A DNA stretch of 64,000 nt, from NCBI GenBank assembly GCA_951394405.1, contig OX596342.1, positions 2,914,001 to 2,978,000 on the forward strand, written 5' to 3'. Shown piece after piece: positions 52,161 through 63,400 of the stretch (position 1 is its first letter; the number at the start of each line of letters is the position of its first letter). Under the pieces are notes generated by a model, which saw only the letters and a program-made list of their open reading frames with translations, had not been told where the DNA came from and did no database searches. The DNA comes from Coprinellus micaceus (lineage: Eukaryota; Basidiomycota; Agaricomycetes; Agaricales; Psathyrellaceae). The position numbers were made by a program, and so were the translations under genes.

Positions 52161-52238
52161 ATGGGGCAGTCTAACGTTGTTAAAGCCGGCACTGTCACCA
52201 CCGCTGATGGGGAAGTCGTGAAGCCGCCGACAAAGTAG
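52161..52238 (+). CDS. Putative 25-aa microprotein MGQ..., copy 2
   Basis: It encodes MGQSNVVKAGTVTTADGE then VVKPPTK. Substitutions relative to copy 1 include Val9 to Ala and Ile11 to Thr, with several silent third-position changes. Confidence 0.45.
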   Translation: MGQSNVVKAGTVTTADGEVVKPPTK

Positions 52239-52489
52239 CGCCTTCTCCTCGCCGTAGGTTCGTCGACTCTTTTCCAATGAGAATTTCATTTGCTGATCGC
52301 TACCTTCGTGCGGTTCGAAGAAGCATGCAATGTGGAATGCGAGGTGCCTGAGTGTAGTACAATCTCATGTTCCTTCACATAGCCGATTCGTTTGCTTTGT
52401 CTTCCTCATATGTACTTCCGTGATCCCCAAGCTCCGGGTTTCGTATAAATCTAACATGGCGTACCTGTACCTTTCCTTGATGTTCTAGC

Positions 52490-52860
52490 TTGCACCACGA
52501 CGATGCGACTCTTGCGCGCTTACGGCACACTTGGTTCAGTGTGTATTCACCGGCAGGATCTTCACATTTCCAGACGGTGCTGTGTGTTCGGGACGGGTAT
52601 GTCTTAGGGATGTCACATGGATATAAAGAGAGGTGTGGTACGAAGGCTCACCTTCGACGGATTGCCACCACAACACCCCTCCCACAGTTGGGAATCCCAC
52701 TCATTCTAAAGACGCCTCGTCGCCCACTTGTGCCATCGGCATCCAACTCTCCCTTTCTATGGTCAGTCGTGCCAATATCTCTCGAAATAATCGGACTAAC
52801 AGACGCACTCCCTTCCTGGCGTCTCCTTTGGGAGTTCCCACCGCGAAACCCACTGTCATC
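52490..52860 (+). pseudogene. Relic of a family A peptide gene
   Basis: It has a promoter-like GGATATAAAGAGAGG and the exon-intron junction TTTCTATGGTCAGTCGTGCC with CTAACAG, as in copy 1. The start codon MQF exon and the cysteine exon are not recognisable. Confidence 0.45.
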
Positions 52861-52959
52861 GAGACTTTTGCACGCAGCGCCCACGGAGCGGGATCGGGGC
52901 CTTCCCGGCGATGAGGCGTATCAATCCCGCGCACCTAGCGCATCCAATGGGGTTCGAGA

Positions 52960-53210
52960 TGGCCTTGTTTGGCGGGAGTATCTGATCACAGATGATGGCA
53001 ATGAGGAGCTTGCTCCTCACTACCACAGTTCCAGTGGGCGCTCTCGCCGTCTCTGGGCTCGATCTCCTCCAAAATGGCACTTCTAGCTTTTTACGTGCAC
53101 GATCTGCAATCTGATTCCGACTTCGACCCCATCGGCGAAGATCTGGGGTTCGTGGAGGCCCAGGGCAGCTTCTTGTCGTCGGTACTGTGATTTGGAGTGG
53201 ATGGCGAGGC
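52960..53210 (+). repeat. Family C short-ORF unit
   Basis: One frame gives MALLAFYVHDLQSDSDFDPI, GEDLGFVEAQGSFLSSVL and stop (38 codons). An overlapping frame gives a signal-peptide-like MAMRSLLLTTTVPVGALAVS. Confidence 0.45.
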
Positions 53211-54649
53211 GGAAAGAATGCCGAGGTTCTTGGGTGAGGATAGTAAATCTCATTCCTCAGGTTCCGTACTAATTCGCTTCTCCGGCCCATTCTCTTCTGA
53301 TCGCTGCACCGACCCCTTTCCCCGCTGCCTATGACTCGTACCTTCCTCCGCCCGCTTCCGCGATGCCTGGGATCTCTCGAACTCGCCTGTAACCCGCAGT
53401 GCTCTTGTCCACGATATCTACTTGCCATGGCCAATCGCGCTGTTCGATTCGCGGAACATTTTGTGACGGTGCTCCTCGTAATCGAAGAATCAGATCGCTT
53501 GCTGTACGCCTCAGCCCTGACCCCGAAACCCTGTTGGGCGCGTTGGTATGCCATCTCGGGCGCTAATCTTAGGTCAATCTGGATGTGTATGGGTTGGCCG
53601 TTCAGAAATTTACTGTCGGTATCACGCAAAGTCACCTGCACAATTTCCCCAGTGACCTTTCCTCATTGTGTCGCTGAGCACGCTCCGTTATCTTGTGTGT
53701 ACCCCTACTCTGCTTTCCCTGACATTCTCGGACGGCGCGAAGCCACCTACCTCTCGTGTGGCGGTTTCACTCTACCTGGAACCGCGGTCGGCCTTCCGTC
53801 ATACCCATCTCAGAGGCATATGGGGGTTGTCGATCTCTGATAGGTGCTGGCTCACAACAAGGCCCTGTCCCCTCTAGTCTCATCCTCTAAGTGCATATCC
53901 CCAAGAATATCTCGCTTCGAGCATGCATCCGAGGCGCTACATGTGGAAGTACCTTTCTTATACATCGATAGCGAATTTTACTCGAGAGGCGTTCACTAGA
54001 GCGCCTCTAATTATTTTCTTATCTCGAATGATCGGGGCTCTTTCGCAGGATACGCATAGCCAGCGCATGCTATCCTAAAGAGTGCTGCCCCCGCCGGAAG
54101 TGATGCACCGTCCCCCCTCGGGTTCATATTTGTCGCCTGGTATCAGTCAGGCGGCGCACATGTGGAACGTGATACAACGGAATATTGAGATAGCGTCTGC
54201 GACGATCGAGTTCTACTCCTCCCCTATGTTTGTTAACGCGTTCTGCCCTCCAGTAGGGTAACGCGATACCACCTCCCCGACCATGAGCCATTGATATGGC
54301 ACCCGCCCATAACCCTGCCACCAACACATCTGATGCTGGAACATCCCGTGGGCTTATACCGACAGGGTCCTCCGTTCCGAGTCCCGCGAGAATCGCGGGT
54401 ACTTTACGGAGTTTTGTTATGCTCCTATTTCCAAGGACGAGGCCCTGGGTCGGGTCGTCCGCCCTCTGGAGAGTGTCAGGGGTTTCGCCCGGCACTTGGT
54501 GAGTGTTTACCCCCATGTTTGTACCTTTGATGCTGCGTTCCCCGTGCACTCCCAAATCGGCGATATTCACTCCTGTCAAGACAACGAGTACTACTAGCAG
54601 GTTCCGGGGCGGCTAGGCGTACTGCGACCGACAGGCACTCGTTTGTCTA

Positions 54650-54860
54650 CAATGCTGTTGCGATGCCACGAAATCAAGCCGATTAGTGGTTGAAGCTGTT
54701 CCCAGCAGGCGTCTAACACAACCAAGTCCGGTTCAACCCATTTACCATGGGCGTCTAACACAACCAAGCCTCGTCAACTAGTGGTTGAAGCTGTTCCCGG
54801 TGGGCGTCTAATGCAACCAAATCGTAGCGAGGTGTCTATTAATGGTATTATCCCCGGATC
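54650..54860 (+). repeat. Tandem repeats upstream of MGQ ORF copy 3
   Basis: Three to four units share GTGGTTGAAGCTGTTCCC and GGGCGTCTAACACAACCAAG. Confidence 0.6.
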
Positions 54861-55113
54861 GGTTATTTGGGAATTGGTTCGGGTTGGAGGATTGACAGTC
54901 CCGCGACTCTGAGTTTTATCTCGATCCCGGCATTTTTCAGTCTATTGAAACGCTAAAGGCGCAGGGTGCACGGTGTGACGGCCTTCTCCACACCCTTGAG
55001 GCATTATTCGACGTGTAACATTCCGAAGAACACAGTCCCCCACAGGAAGCATCATAACAGGGCTGCACATTGGCTCTCTTGATTCGCACATTCCCCTGCC
55101 CCACAGAAAGCGT

Positions 55114-55120
55114 CATAAAA
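55114..55120 (+). promoter_or_regulatory. TATA-like element upstream of MGQ ORF copy 3
   Basis: CATAAAA with GGGCTGCA; a similar CATAACAGGGCTGCA precedes it by about 60 bp. Confidence 0.45.
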
Positions 55121-55341
55121 GGGCTGCACACTGTTTCCCTTCAATCACACCTTTCCACCCAGTCTTCTCGTCCAGGATCCTACGGCACGCAAGTCCATCT
55201 AGTCATCCCCTGCCCTTGTGTTGGTAATCGAGGTCTTGGTCGTCCAGTAATAAAGGGCTGATCATCATTGATAGCCTCAGGACCTCCTAGTTCACCCCTC
55301 GCACTTCATCCCAGCCCCAAGAATACGCAAAACGCCCAAGA

Positions 55342-55419
55342 ATGGGGCAGTCTGATGTTGTTAAAGTCGGCATTGTCACCACCGCTGATGGGGAAGTCGT
55401 GAAGCCGTTGACAAAGTAG
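55342..55419 (+). CDS. Putative 25-aa microprotein MGQ..., copy 3
   Basis: It encodes MGQSDVVKVGIVTTADGE then VVKPLTK. Changes relative to copy 2 are Asn5 to Asp and Pro23 to Leu, plus reversions at 9 and 11. Confidence 0.45.
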   Translation: MGQSDVVKVGIVTTADGEVVKPLTK

Positions 55420-55689
55420 CTTTTTCTTGCCTAGGTTCGTCCCCTGCTTCCCAATGTCGACCCGGTTTGCTGATCACTACCTTCGTCCGGTCTCAAGAGG
55501 CATGCTGTGGGGAATGTCAGATGCCCGAGTGCGGCACAATCCCAAGTTCCTTCACATAGCCGATTCGTTTCCGTTGTCTCCCTCATCCGTCCGTGATTTC
55601 CAAGCTCCGGGTTTCTTATATATCAACCGTAGCGTACCTGTACCTTTCCTTGATGTTCTAGCTTGCACCCTACCTCCCCTCCTTTGCTC

Positions 55690-55930
55690 TACATGTAACC
55701 ATTGGTTTATTTCTTTGACGACGACGCGTCTCTTACACCCCTACGTTGCACTTGGTTCACTGTGATGTATACAGCAGCAAGGTCTTCACATTTCAAGACT
55801 GTGCTGTGTGTTCGGGACGGGGGTATCTTGGGGGGTCGCGTGTGTATAAACGGTGGTGTAGTACAGTGTCTCTCGAAATAATTGGCCTCACGAACCACAG
55901 TGTTTTTTGCACAAAGCGCTCGCTGAGCGG
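55690..55930 (+). pseudogene. Relic of a family A peptide gene
   Basis: The promoter-like GTGTGTTCGGGACGGGGGTA and the TCTCTCGAAATAATTGGCC intron-like block remain; no coding exon survives. Confidence 0.4.
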
Positions 55931-55989
55931 GATCCCGGCCCTCCCCGCAGATGAGGCGCATCAATCCCGCGCACCCAGCGCATCCAATG

Positions 55990-56300
55990 AAAATTGAGGT
56001 GGTCATGTTTGGCAGGAGCGTCCGGCCACGGATGATAGCAATGTCGAGTAGGCTTCTTCCCCACCACGACAGTTCTCGTGGGCGCTCTCGCCATCTCAGG
56101 GCTCAATCTCCTCCGGATGGTTAGTGCAGCCTCCTAGGTGCATGATCTGCAATATGACTCCGAATTCGACCCCATCGGCGAAGATCTGGAGTTCATGGAG
56201 ACCCAGCGCAACTGCTCGTCGCCGAGCTCGTCGCCGAACTCGCTTGCTTCCGTGATGTGGGTGGAAGGCGCGGCTGGGGGTATTAAGGGCAATAGGTGAG
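55990..56300 (+). repeat. Family C short-ORF unit
   Basis: The acidic frame reads VHDLQYDSEFDPI, GEDLEFMETQRN and continues to GAAGGIKGNR, but it has an upstream in-frame stop. Confidence 0.4.
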
Positions 56301-57658
56301 TATTAAATCTCTTCACCTCTCCATTGTTCTCATTTGTTTCTCTCCCCCCGCCCTCACCATCTGTATCCTGAATTTCGTAGGATCACCCGTTCCCTAACCG
56401 CATCTCTTCCACTCGCGATTCGCCTCGATCCCTGCGACGCCTTCAGCTTGGGCACCCCTTGGTTCTCTCATGGAGGGTATGTACCCTCCACACCCGGTCG
56501 CGCTGGCGCATCCGCGCAGCTTCCGTTCCGACGGTATCGCCCAACGGTTGCTCGAACGCCCCCAGCCTACTACGTCACTTCCATCTATCACGTCGGTGTG
56601 CTCTTTCTGCGCGCTGTCTGTTATATGGATCTATGACGAGAAGTCTCTCTGGGCGTTCCGAACGTTGTGGCTGAAACCGGGACCGGTCAACCTGTAAAAT
56701 GTCGGCCTCGACATCAATTCCTCGGCGATGGGACCTAAGCAAAGTTCTACTCTGCTTATCTCCTATTCTCTGGTTAAACTTTGCGCTCCCATACGTCCAG
56801 GGCGCCAACCGACGGACGCCTCACGCTCTCCCTAGAGGCTCGCCCTTATCCACGATTTCTTTCTGACCGATGCGGAGGGATGCCCAACTGCGGTTCGCAA
56901 TAGGTCCCTATTTCTCGAGTCTCGCTCCTCCAACGCTTGACAGAGAAGGTTTTGCACTTCGAACACTCATTAAAGGGTTCTTCTAATCGACGTTCCTTCG
57001 TTGAGTATTGATAACAAAGCTTTGCTGGACATGCGTTGGGGGTGGATACCTCGAGATGGATGTGATTCCATCGCTACCTGCTTTGTTCCTATACCCCATG
57101 GTCCCTCTCGGCGATGTCTCCCGCTCCAGTGTTGATCGCCGCGCTGGATGATACTCCTGGGCCGGTCCGAGACGCAACCTTTTCCCGACTAGGTGCGTTC
57201 CAGTGGAAGTTCACTCGTTTTCAACGATTGTCACGTTATTCAGTTTTGGATAGCACTGGTAAATGACACAGTGTTACAGTGCGTGAAATAGGACGATGGT
57301 GACACGATGCCCGGGATACAATGAAGAGACCTAGGTGAAGGCGCAAGGAAGAAGTTCGAAAGCGCGAAAAGCGAGAGAATGCGATGCGGTGTCCGTGGAT
57401 GGAAAGCGATGGGACGGAGAGTACGGTATAGTCAGAGGAAGAAGCGGACGTAGTGCGAGCAACGAGGGCTACGCTAAATTGGTCTAGACGAACACAAAGG
57501 CTGCGATGCAGGGGAGAAGGTCGAAGGTGGGTTCCCTGCGGTCGAGATGGTGGGAGGTAATACGCAGATCTACGCGCCGAACGTCAGACCGGGTAAAACC
57601 AGAGGCGAGGAGAAGATCCAGTCTACTCACTAGTGCGTTAGATCGACAGGCTCGACGC

Positions 57659-57870
57659 TCATGTGCAGGTCTTGGTGATTTGGCAAGCCTGTGGTGACGG
57701 CTCTCGTACGACGACCTCGGCGTGTTGTGGTGCTGGGATGGGTGATGAAGACACCGTGCATGCGGCTGTGGATCACCGATTAGCTGTGAGATGCGTGCTC
57801 GAAGATATGAGAAATGCGTACAGCAGATGAGGAGAGCGGAGACGAGGGCGGTGGAGAGGTTGAATTGCAT
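57659..57870 (-). CDS. Small secreted peptide precursor, family B copy 2 (51 aa, spliced)
   Basis: Exons 57870-57822 and 57765-57659 flank a 56-nt intron (GTACGC...CCACAG), identical in phase and length to copy B1. The protein starts MQFNLSTALVSALLICS, continues ACTVSSSPIPAPQHAEVVV and ends REPSPQACQITKTCT. Signal peptide and both C-terminal cysteines are present, so this is the intact member of the family. By eye a C-x5-C loop could form. The function is unknown. Confidence 0.7.
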
Positions 57871-58001
57871 GGTGCGATGAGGTTGGTGGGAGAGAACGGC
57901 GAGTGAGTGAGGGATGGCTGTAGGAGATGAGAGCGCGGAACGATTGTTTGAGGGGCTTAGGAGATTTTCGAGATGAGATGAAGTGGAGTGAGTTACTCTC
58001 T

Positions 58002-58009
58002 ACTTATAC
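58002..58009 (-). promoter_or_regulatory. TATA element for peptide gene B2
   Basis: TGTATAAGTA on the minus strand about 135 nt upstream of the ATG, mirroring the B1 promoter. Confidence 0.5.
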
Positions 58010-58199
58010 ATCTGCGCCGCTTCACACCTAGCCTTATTTCCAGGCTGTCCTCGCCCCACTCACAAACACTTAACCGAAGCGGGCTTCTCAAAATACCCGG
58101 TTCACGGAATTATATTCATTACGCGCCGCACCCATCTCCTGCGTTGAATAGGTGAGAAGGCGAGCCTTCAGGGTCAGCTAGGAGGAAGACGAAAGTGAA

Positions 58200-58570
58200 T
58201 GGGTGCGTGGAGTGAGAGCGAGAAAGGGGAGTCCGAATTTGGACGTCAGTTTGTTAGGGTCACTGCACTCACGCTGAGCCTTGAAACGAGCGCTGGCCAA
58301 CTCAAAGTGATCGTATCTCTCCAGTCCCTCGCAAGTCCGTGCATCTCTGAAGTACAGAACATTGCTTTGTGGGTGACCTATGTTTCCAGAGAAGTCGAGG
58401 ATATGAGCAGTGCACTAGGCTAGGTGTTCAGAGACGTCGAAGGAGTAAATGGGCGAAAGTCACAAGGTCAAGCGATGCGACGCGAATTACGGCTCAGCGG
58501 TCTGTACAAAGGCTCGAACGAATGCGGAAATGAATAGAGTTGCGTGACGTTAATTGAGGTGGTTTCGTAG
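58200..58570. repeat. Direct duplicate of 33380-33770
   Basis: See the partner entry; this copy lacks the open frame. Confidence 0.65.
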
Positions 58571-60184
58571 GCCTTCCCTGTGCGTGCCCTACCTATCGTG
58601 ATACTCGTTGCTTGGTCCACTCAAACGGTGCTACACAATTCAATGCTCAACAAGCGCATGGCTTCATAAGGTAAAGTCCACGGTGCGGAAACCGCCCTGC
58701 TCCGGATGGATGTCGATACTGCGATCAAGCGAGCTCGAAGAATATCTCAACCAAAACCGTGTATCTCACCGATAGGACTAGACGTGTGTGCAATTGGTTC
58801 TCAAGGGGTCGGTCCAACTCAACGGTGGACCTTCGGTCCACCGGTGACAGACTACGGATGCCTGTCTGCTCGTGAAATGCTCTCGAACCTCGGATACCGG
58901 GACGACTCCCCGGCCTCCCCCCACAAAGAATTTTGCCCATCCCAAATTGATTGTTATCTCTGTGATTTGCACCTCCTCGGTGCGCCACACCCCCTTTCGT
59001 TCCATCACCGTCCCCAAAGCACAACGGCCATCGCTCGAAAATCTGAGAAGCGTCATACACATAAACGAAGGGAGAGACGAAGTTCCGCGCGGTGTCTGCC
59101 AAACCATCGAGGTTTACCACCGTTCGCAATGTTACGAGTCGGAGTAGGCGCATTCGATCTGATACCGTGCGCACATACCCTCGAATGACATCCCTCTAGC
59201 TTGTCTCGAGTCTCTCTCGAGGATCAGGGTATCCTTCAACTGGTCCACCTTATCACTGCCCTCGTCGCTGGGGGCCCACCTACCGAGATGGGAAGGCTGA
59301 GGCAACATCCGACCGTGCATGTCGAGATCATGATCAGTGATTCGCCGAAGACCTAAGAGTGACGGAAGACTAGTAACGTGCACGAGATCCCGCACGTGCG
59401 AGGTGCGTCCCTGTATATATAGTCCTCTCGGATGATCGACCCGTTCGTTCTCGTGTTTATCTACGTCCTTCAGTCTCCCATCCCCGCCCTTAACGAGATC
59501 CCCCTCCATCCGTTCCTTCTCTGGGCTGTCTGGTGAGACGCCAACACAGCGGGTACCGCTGTCTCGCTTGGAACCGGTATCGTGCTCGATACTGCGGTTC
59601 CTCACCTCTTCTTCGTTCGACTACGAACATATGCACGACCGCATGGGCGAGTTTGTCCAGGATAAGTTATATCGGAACGTCGTTTGCTTTCGCAGTAGTT
59701 CGTAGTAAACAGAGCTACACGATTATCAACCTCGGCATCGACTCTCGGGGTATTCCTACCTCTGGACGCTCTGCAAGGTACCTAGGACTCGAATCCCGCC
59801 AGGGGTAGTTGTTTGCGAGAAGCCCAGGATATTCTCCCCCAATTCACGTGTGTCACGATGACCCATATACCGAAGAGGGGGACACAATCAGCGTAAGACT
59901 AAATTCAGAGCCGTCCGTTGGGTAGTTACGGACGTTTCTGTTGATCTCCGCCTGGGGAGGACCGGGTGGTTCGCCTATATGCGGCTCATTGTCTCCGTGT
60001 TGCTTGCAGAATGCTCTCCGAGTTCAATATAACCTCGGAGTATCATGGGGAACTAATGCTAGATGGGTGTCGTCTGTGCGGCGTCTTGCCCCGGTTTTCT
60101 AGAGTGTCAGTGGCACGCGCAGCGGCGCAGGGTGGGTTGGACGTTGCGTGGGGCTCGAACGATGTACAAAACAAACAAGTTACA
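58571..60184. other. Gene-less stretch
   Basis: Overlapping 150-160-codon frames on both strands between 58706 and 59605 have no recognisable feature. A TATATATAG lies at 59415 without a convincing following gene. Confidence 0.35.
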
Positions 60185-60305
60185 GCTAAGGCTCCAACCA
60201 TATAGTATACTATACCCTCTATAGAGGGTATAACCCTATTCATATCCGTATACGTCTACACAATATCTGTGGGGTGTATAGTATATGGTATGTATAGTAT
60301 ACAAA
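60185..60305. repeat. AT-rich palindromic cluster upstream of the hAT gene
   Basis: TATAGTATACTATA, CCTCTATAGAGG and GTATAGTATA repeats form several short palindromes. This could be part of the hAT element's subterminal region or its promoter. Confidence 0.4.
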
Positions 60306-60494
60306 GTGCTATAGAGTTTTGCCGAGATGGAGGACTACGGTCGCCTACCATGACAGCGCCATTTTTTTGCGAATTGTGCGCGTCGGCAACGCGTTTGGCG
60401 GGCGTGCCGCGTGATGATTTCTCAATTTGCCGGCCAATTGCTGGCGCATCAACTTTCCTGCTCTGCTCTGCACCACTTAACTCCAAGCTCCAAG

Positions 60495-63400
60495 ATGACC
60501 GCCCCCAAACCCACACCAAATTATTTTCAGGTGTTCATCAACTACGCCAAATCGCTTGGTTCCCTTGCTCAGTCTACTACTCTCCCTGTCGCCGAGAAGG
60601 GCGGACGCATTCAGACTGTTATCGAGAAGTATCACATCCCTTCTGATGATGATGAGAAGTGGGAAAATTTTGACAAGTGCTTTAACGCCTTGTATGGAGA
60701 CGATGTTCGCGATGTGGATGGGTGCTTGCCCAACGTAGAACGTGGGCGCTATGGCCTAGATCTAGTTGTTGCGTACGTCAACGAAACAATTAAATCGAAG
60801 CCTGATGGGTTCCCGTGGAACTGCGCAATCCTCAAGCTTTCCAGGCTGGTGAAGGAGATCAAGTCTCGCGTGTCCGTAACAGTAATTTCCGCTTCTATTA
60901 CAGGGCTATTGAAGTCTGACAAACTTATCTGGTGTAGGGAGTCCAAGCCTCAAGGGAATGACAAGACCCGATCCGCCAATCCCGGCAAGCCAGTCAAGGC
61001 ACCCACTGATCATCCTCCCTCGGCGTCTTCCAAGACTGGGAAGATGACTGCCTTCTTCTCGCAGAAGAGGAAAGTTGCTCCAACCTCCGATGTGCCACAC
61101 CCCTCCCAGCCAAAAAGGAAAAAGGCCACAGAACCCTCTGACAATGAGGGCTCGGGTTCTGATGACTCGGACTATGTCCCAAAACCCAGGAAGGGCAAGA
61201 GGAAGGGTGGTGATGAGTCGATGTCTGAGGATTCCGATGTCGACATGGGGCTCCTAGACGAAGATGGTGAGGAGGAAATCGTGGATACAGATGCCCGGAA
61301 GAACTTGGTGCGTGGCCCTGTTTTTGTCTCGGTGTTCAACGTCAAGCTGACGATGGTTGCCAACACACCCAGGAGAAGAAGCGAAAGGAGAAACGTGCGC
61401 GCGAGGGAGCAGCGTCTACGCTGCGCCAGGTCGTCTCAAAAGTGAAGTCTGTTGTCTCGAAGAAAGGGGGGAAACCGAAGGTACATATTGGCGATGGCGC
61501 ACCTCATTGCTAGCTGTTTCTGGTGGCACTAACAGCCTCTATCCTTCATAGAAGCCCTCCCAGACCAAGACCAAGAAGAGTTCGAGCGACAATTTGGGGT
61601 CCATGGTATCCGCTGAGCCTGAGCTAGTTGTCCTGGATTCTGGGGAAGAGTCGGACGGGGATACGGCGCTCAAGAAAGTTCAAGCTGCTGCTGAGAGGCC
61701 CCAGGGAGCTAGACGAGGGCCGGCCAATGCGAGTATGCAGCATTACAAGAAGCCGTATCCTGATACGTTCAAGGGCCTAGGTGATCGTTGGGTTTCCGAG
61801 TGCGAGTATTGCGGCGCGTGAGTGACTGTTTTGTTTCACCGTGTTTGGCATGTCACAGTGACGCTGACGCTGACTGTCCTTTCTAGTATTCGTTCCGTCC
61901 CCAGGTCCATTCCAGATAGAGACGACAATATAACGATATTCTTCGACCAGGAGCCAAAAATCCCAAATGGGATGAACAATCTCGCCACCCACCTTCCGAA
62001 ATGTGAGAAGTTCCAAAAGGCGATGAAAGAGCTGGAGGCTGGTACGTCTGGTGGTGGCGATGGCGACAGCGAGAATGGGACCATCGAGTTCAACTACCCC
62101 GAAGCAAAGGCCATTATGGATAAGTTTCTGCTTGAAGGCAAGCTCAACCCGGCGATAGTCCCCACCAAGAGGGGTTTCTTGCGCATTTTTGCTGCCTGGA
62201 TCCTCGACATGAACCTTCCTTGGAGCACTGGTGAAGCCCCACTCCTTGCCGCCCTCTTCAAGTACCTGAAGGTAAACTACCTCCTCCCCTCGGATACGAC
62301 TGTTCGAAACGAGTTGGCAAGGCTCTTCATTGAGCTCCACTCTGCAGTTGTTGAGGAGATCTCTGTATGTCTTGCATCTGCTTTCTCAGCCTCAGGCCGT
62401 GGCTCGGTGCTGATCTCTAAACTTATCCAGGCCATCGAATCCAAGATCGCGTTTGCTACCGACACTTGGACGACGAAACAAATGGTCTACACCTTCGCAT
62501 GCTCTATTGCGTCTTTCATCACGCCACACTGGGAGCTTGTTGAACGTGTCATCGACTTCAAGGCTTTGGAGAGCAAGGAGCATGAGGGTCTGTGGGCAGC
62601 CCAGTCATTCGTACGGAGTGCACGGGAGATTGGGGCATTAGCCAAGATAAGTCATCCACCATGTCCAACACACCTAATCATGTAGCTAACATTCATCGTC
62701 TATCCACATGTCTGCACTCGCCGCAGACAATGCCTCCGTTAACGATGTCATCGTCCGCCATGTTTCCCGTGCCCTTCTCACCCTGTACGACATCCCCGAA
62801 AACCCAGACCAGCAGATACGATGCTTTGCACACATCCTCAATCTCGTCGTGCAGGCAATCCTTTCGACGCTTGATGAAGCAGACGAGTGCAAGAATGATG
62901 GCGACGTAAACGACCAATTCCTCATGAACAAGGATGCACCGATTCACTATGCTGAAGAGCACGACACAGACCTTCAAGAGCTTGAAGCTCATCGTGGCGA
63001 CGATCTGGCGGAGGATGGCATGGATGATTCGGAAGAGGTCGACGAGCTCTTCAAGACGATCGAGACCGAGGTACTTGAAGGCCTAGATTCGGCTTCTGGA
63101 GGCGGTGTTGCTGCACAGAGTGCTCTCAAACGGGTATGATCTGATTCTTATGGTCAATCCCTTCCGAAACTGACCTGTTTCATTATTATAGCTTCGTTTC
63201 ATTGTGACCAAGATCGCGTCATCCCCCCAGCGTCGTAAAGCCTTCTGGAAGATCTCTCAAGCCAAATATGGTGACCAGCGTCGCTCAGACCCTCAAAATC
63301 CTCGCAGCGCACTCCTGTGCATGTTGATGATCATTCGGGATGTCCGCACTCGCTGGAATTCGACGCACGCAATGATAAAGCGAGCACTTCTGTTACGCGA

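Larger units (their letters stand above)
46020..52480. repeat. Right copy of the large direct segmental duplication
   Basis: Collinear with 1-5440 as described there. It starts at the AAGGTAGGGACTA motif that also occurs at position 4. Confidence 0.85.
52490..55690. repeat. Third direct copy of the right half of the unit
   Basis: Tandem to the preceding copy and in the same order: family A relic, family C unit, non-coding stretch, tandem repeats, CATAAAA block, MGQ ORF. Confidence 0.75.
56150..58140. repeat. Inverted segmental duplicate of 28400-26270
   Basis: Partner of the earlier entry. The degenerate open frame at 56334-56700 corresponds to 27667-27996 on the other strand. Confidence 0.75.

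Noticed and set aside
60185..60305. hAT terminal inverted repeat in the AT-rich palindromes
   Set aside because: The right end of the element lies outside the window, so no inverted partner can be tested.
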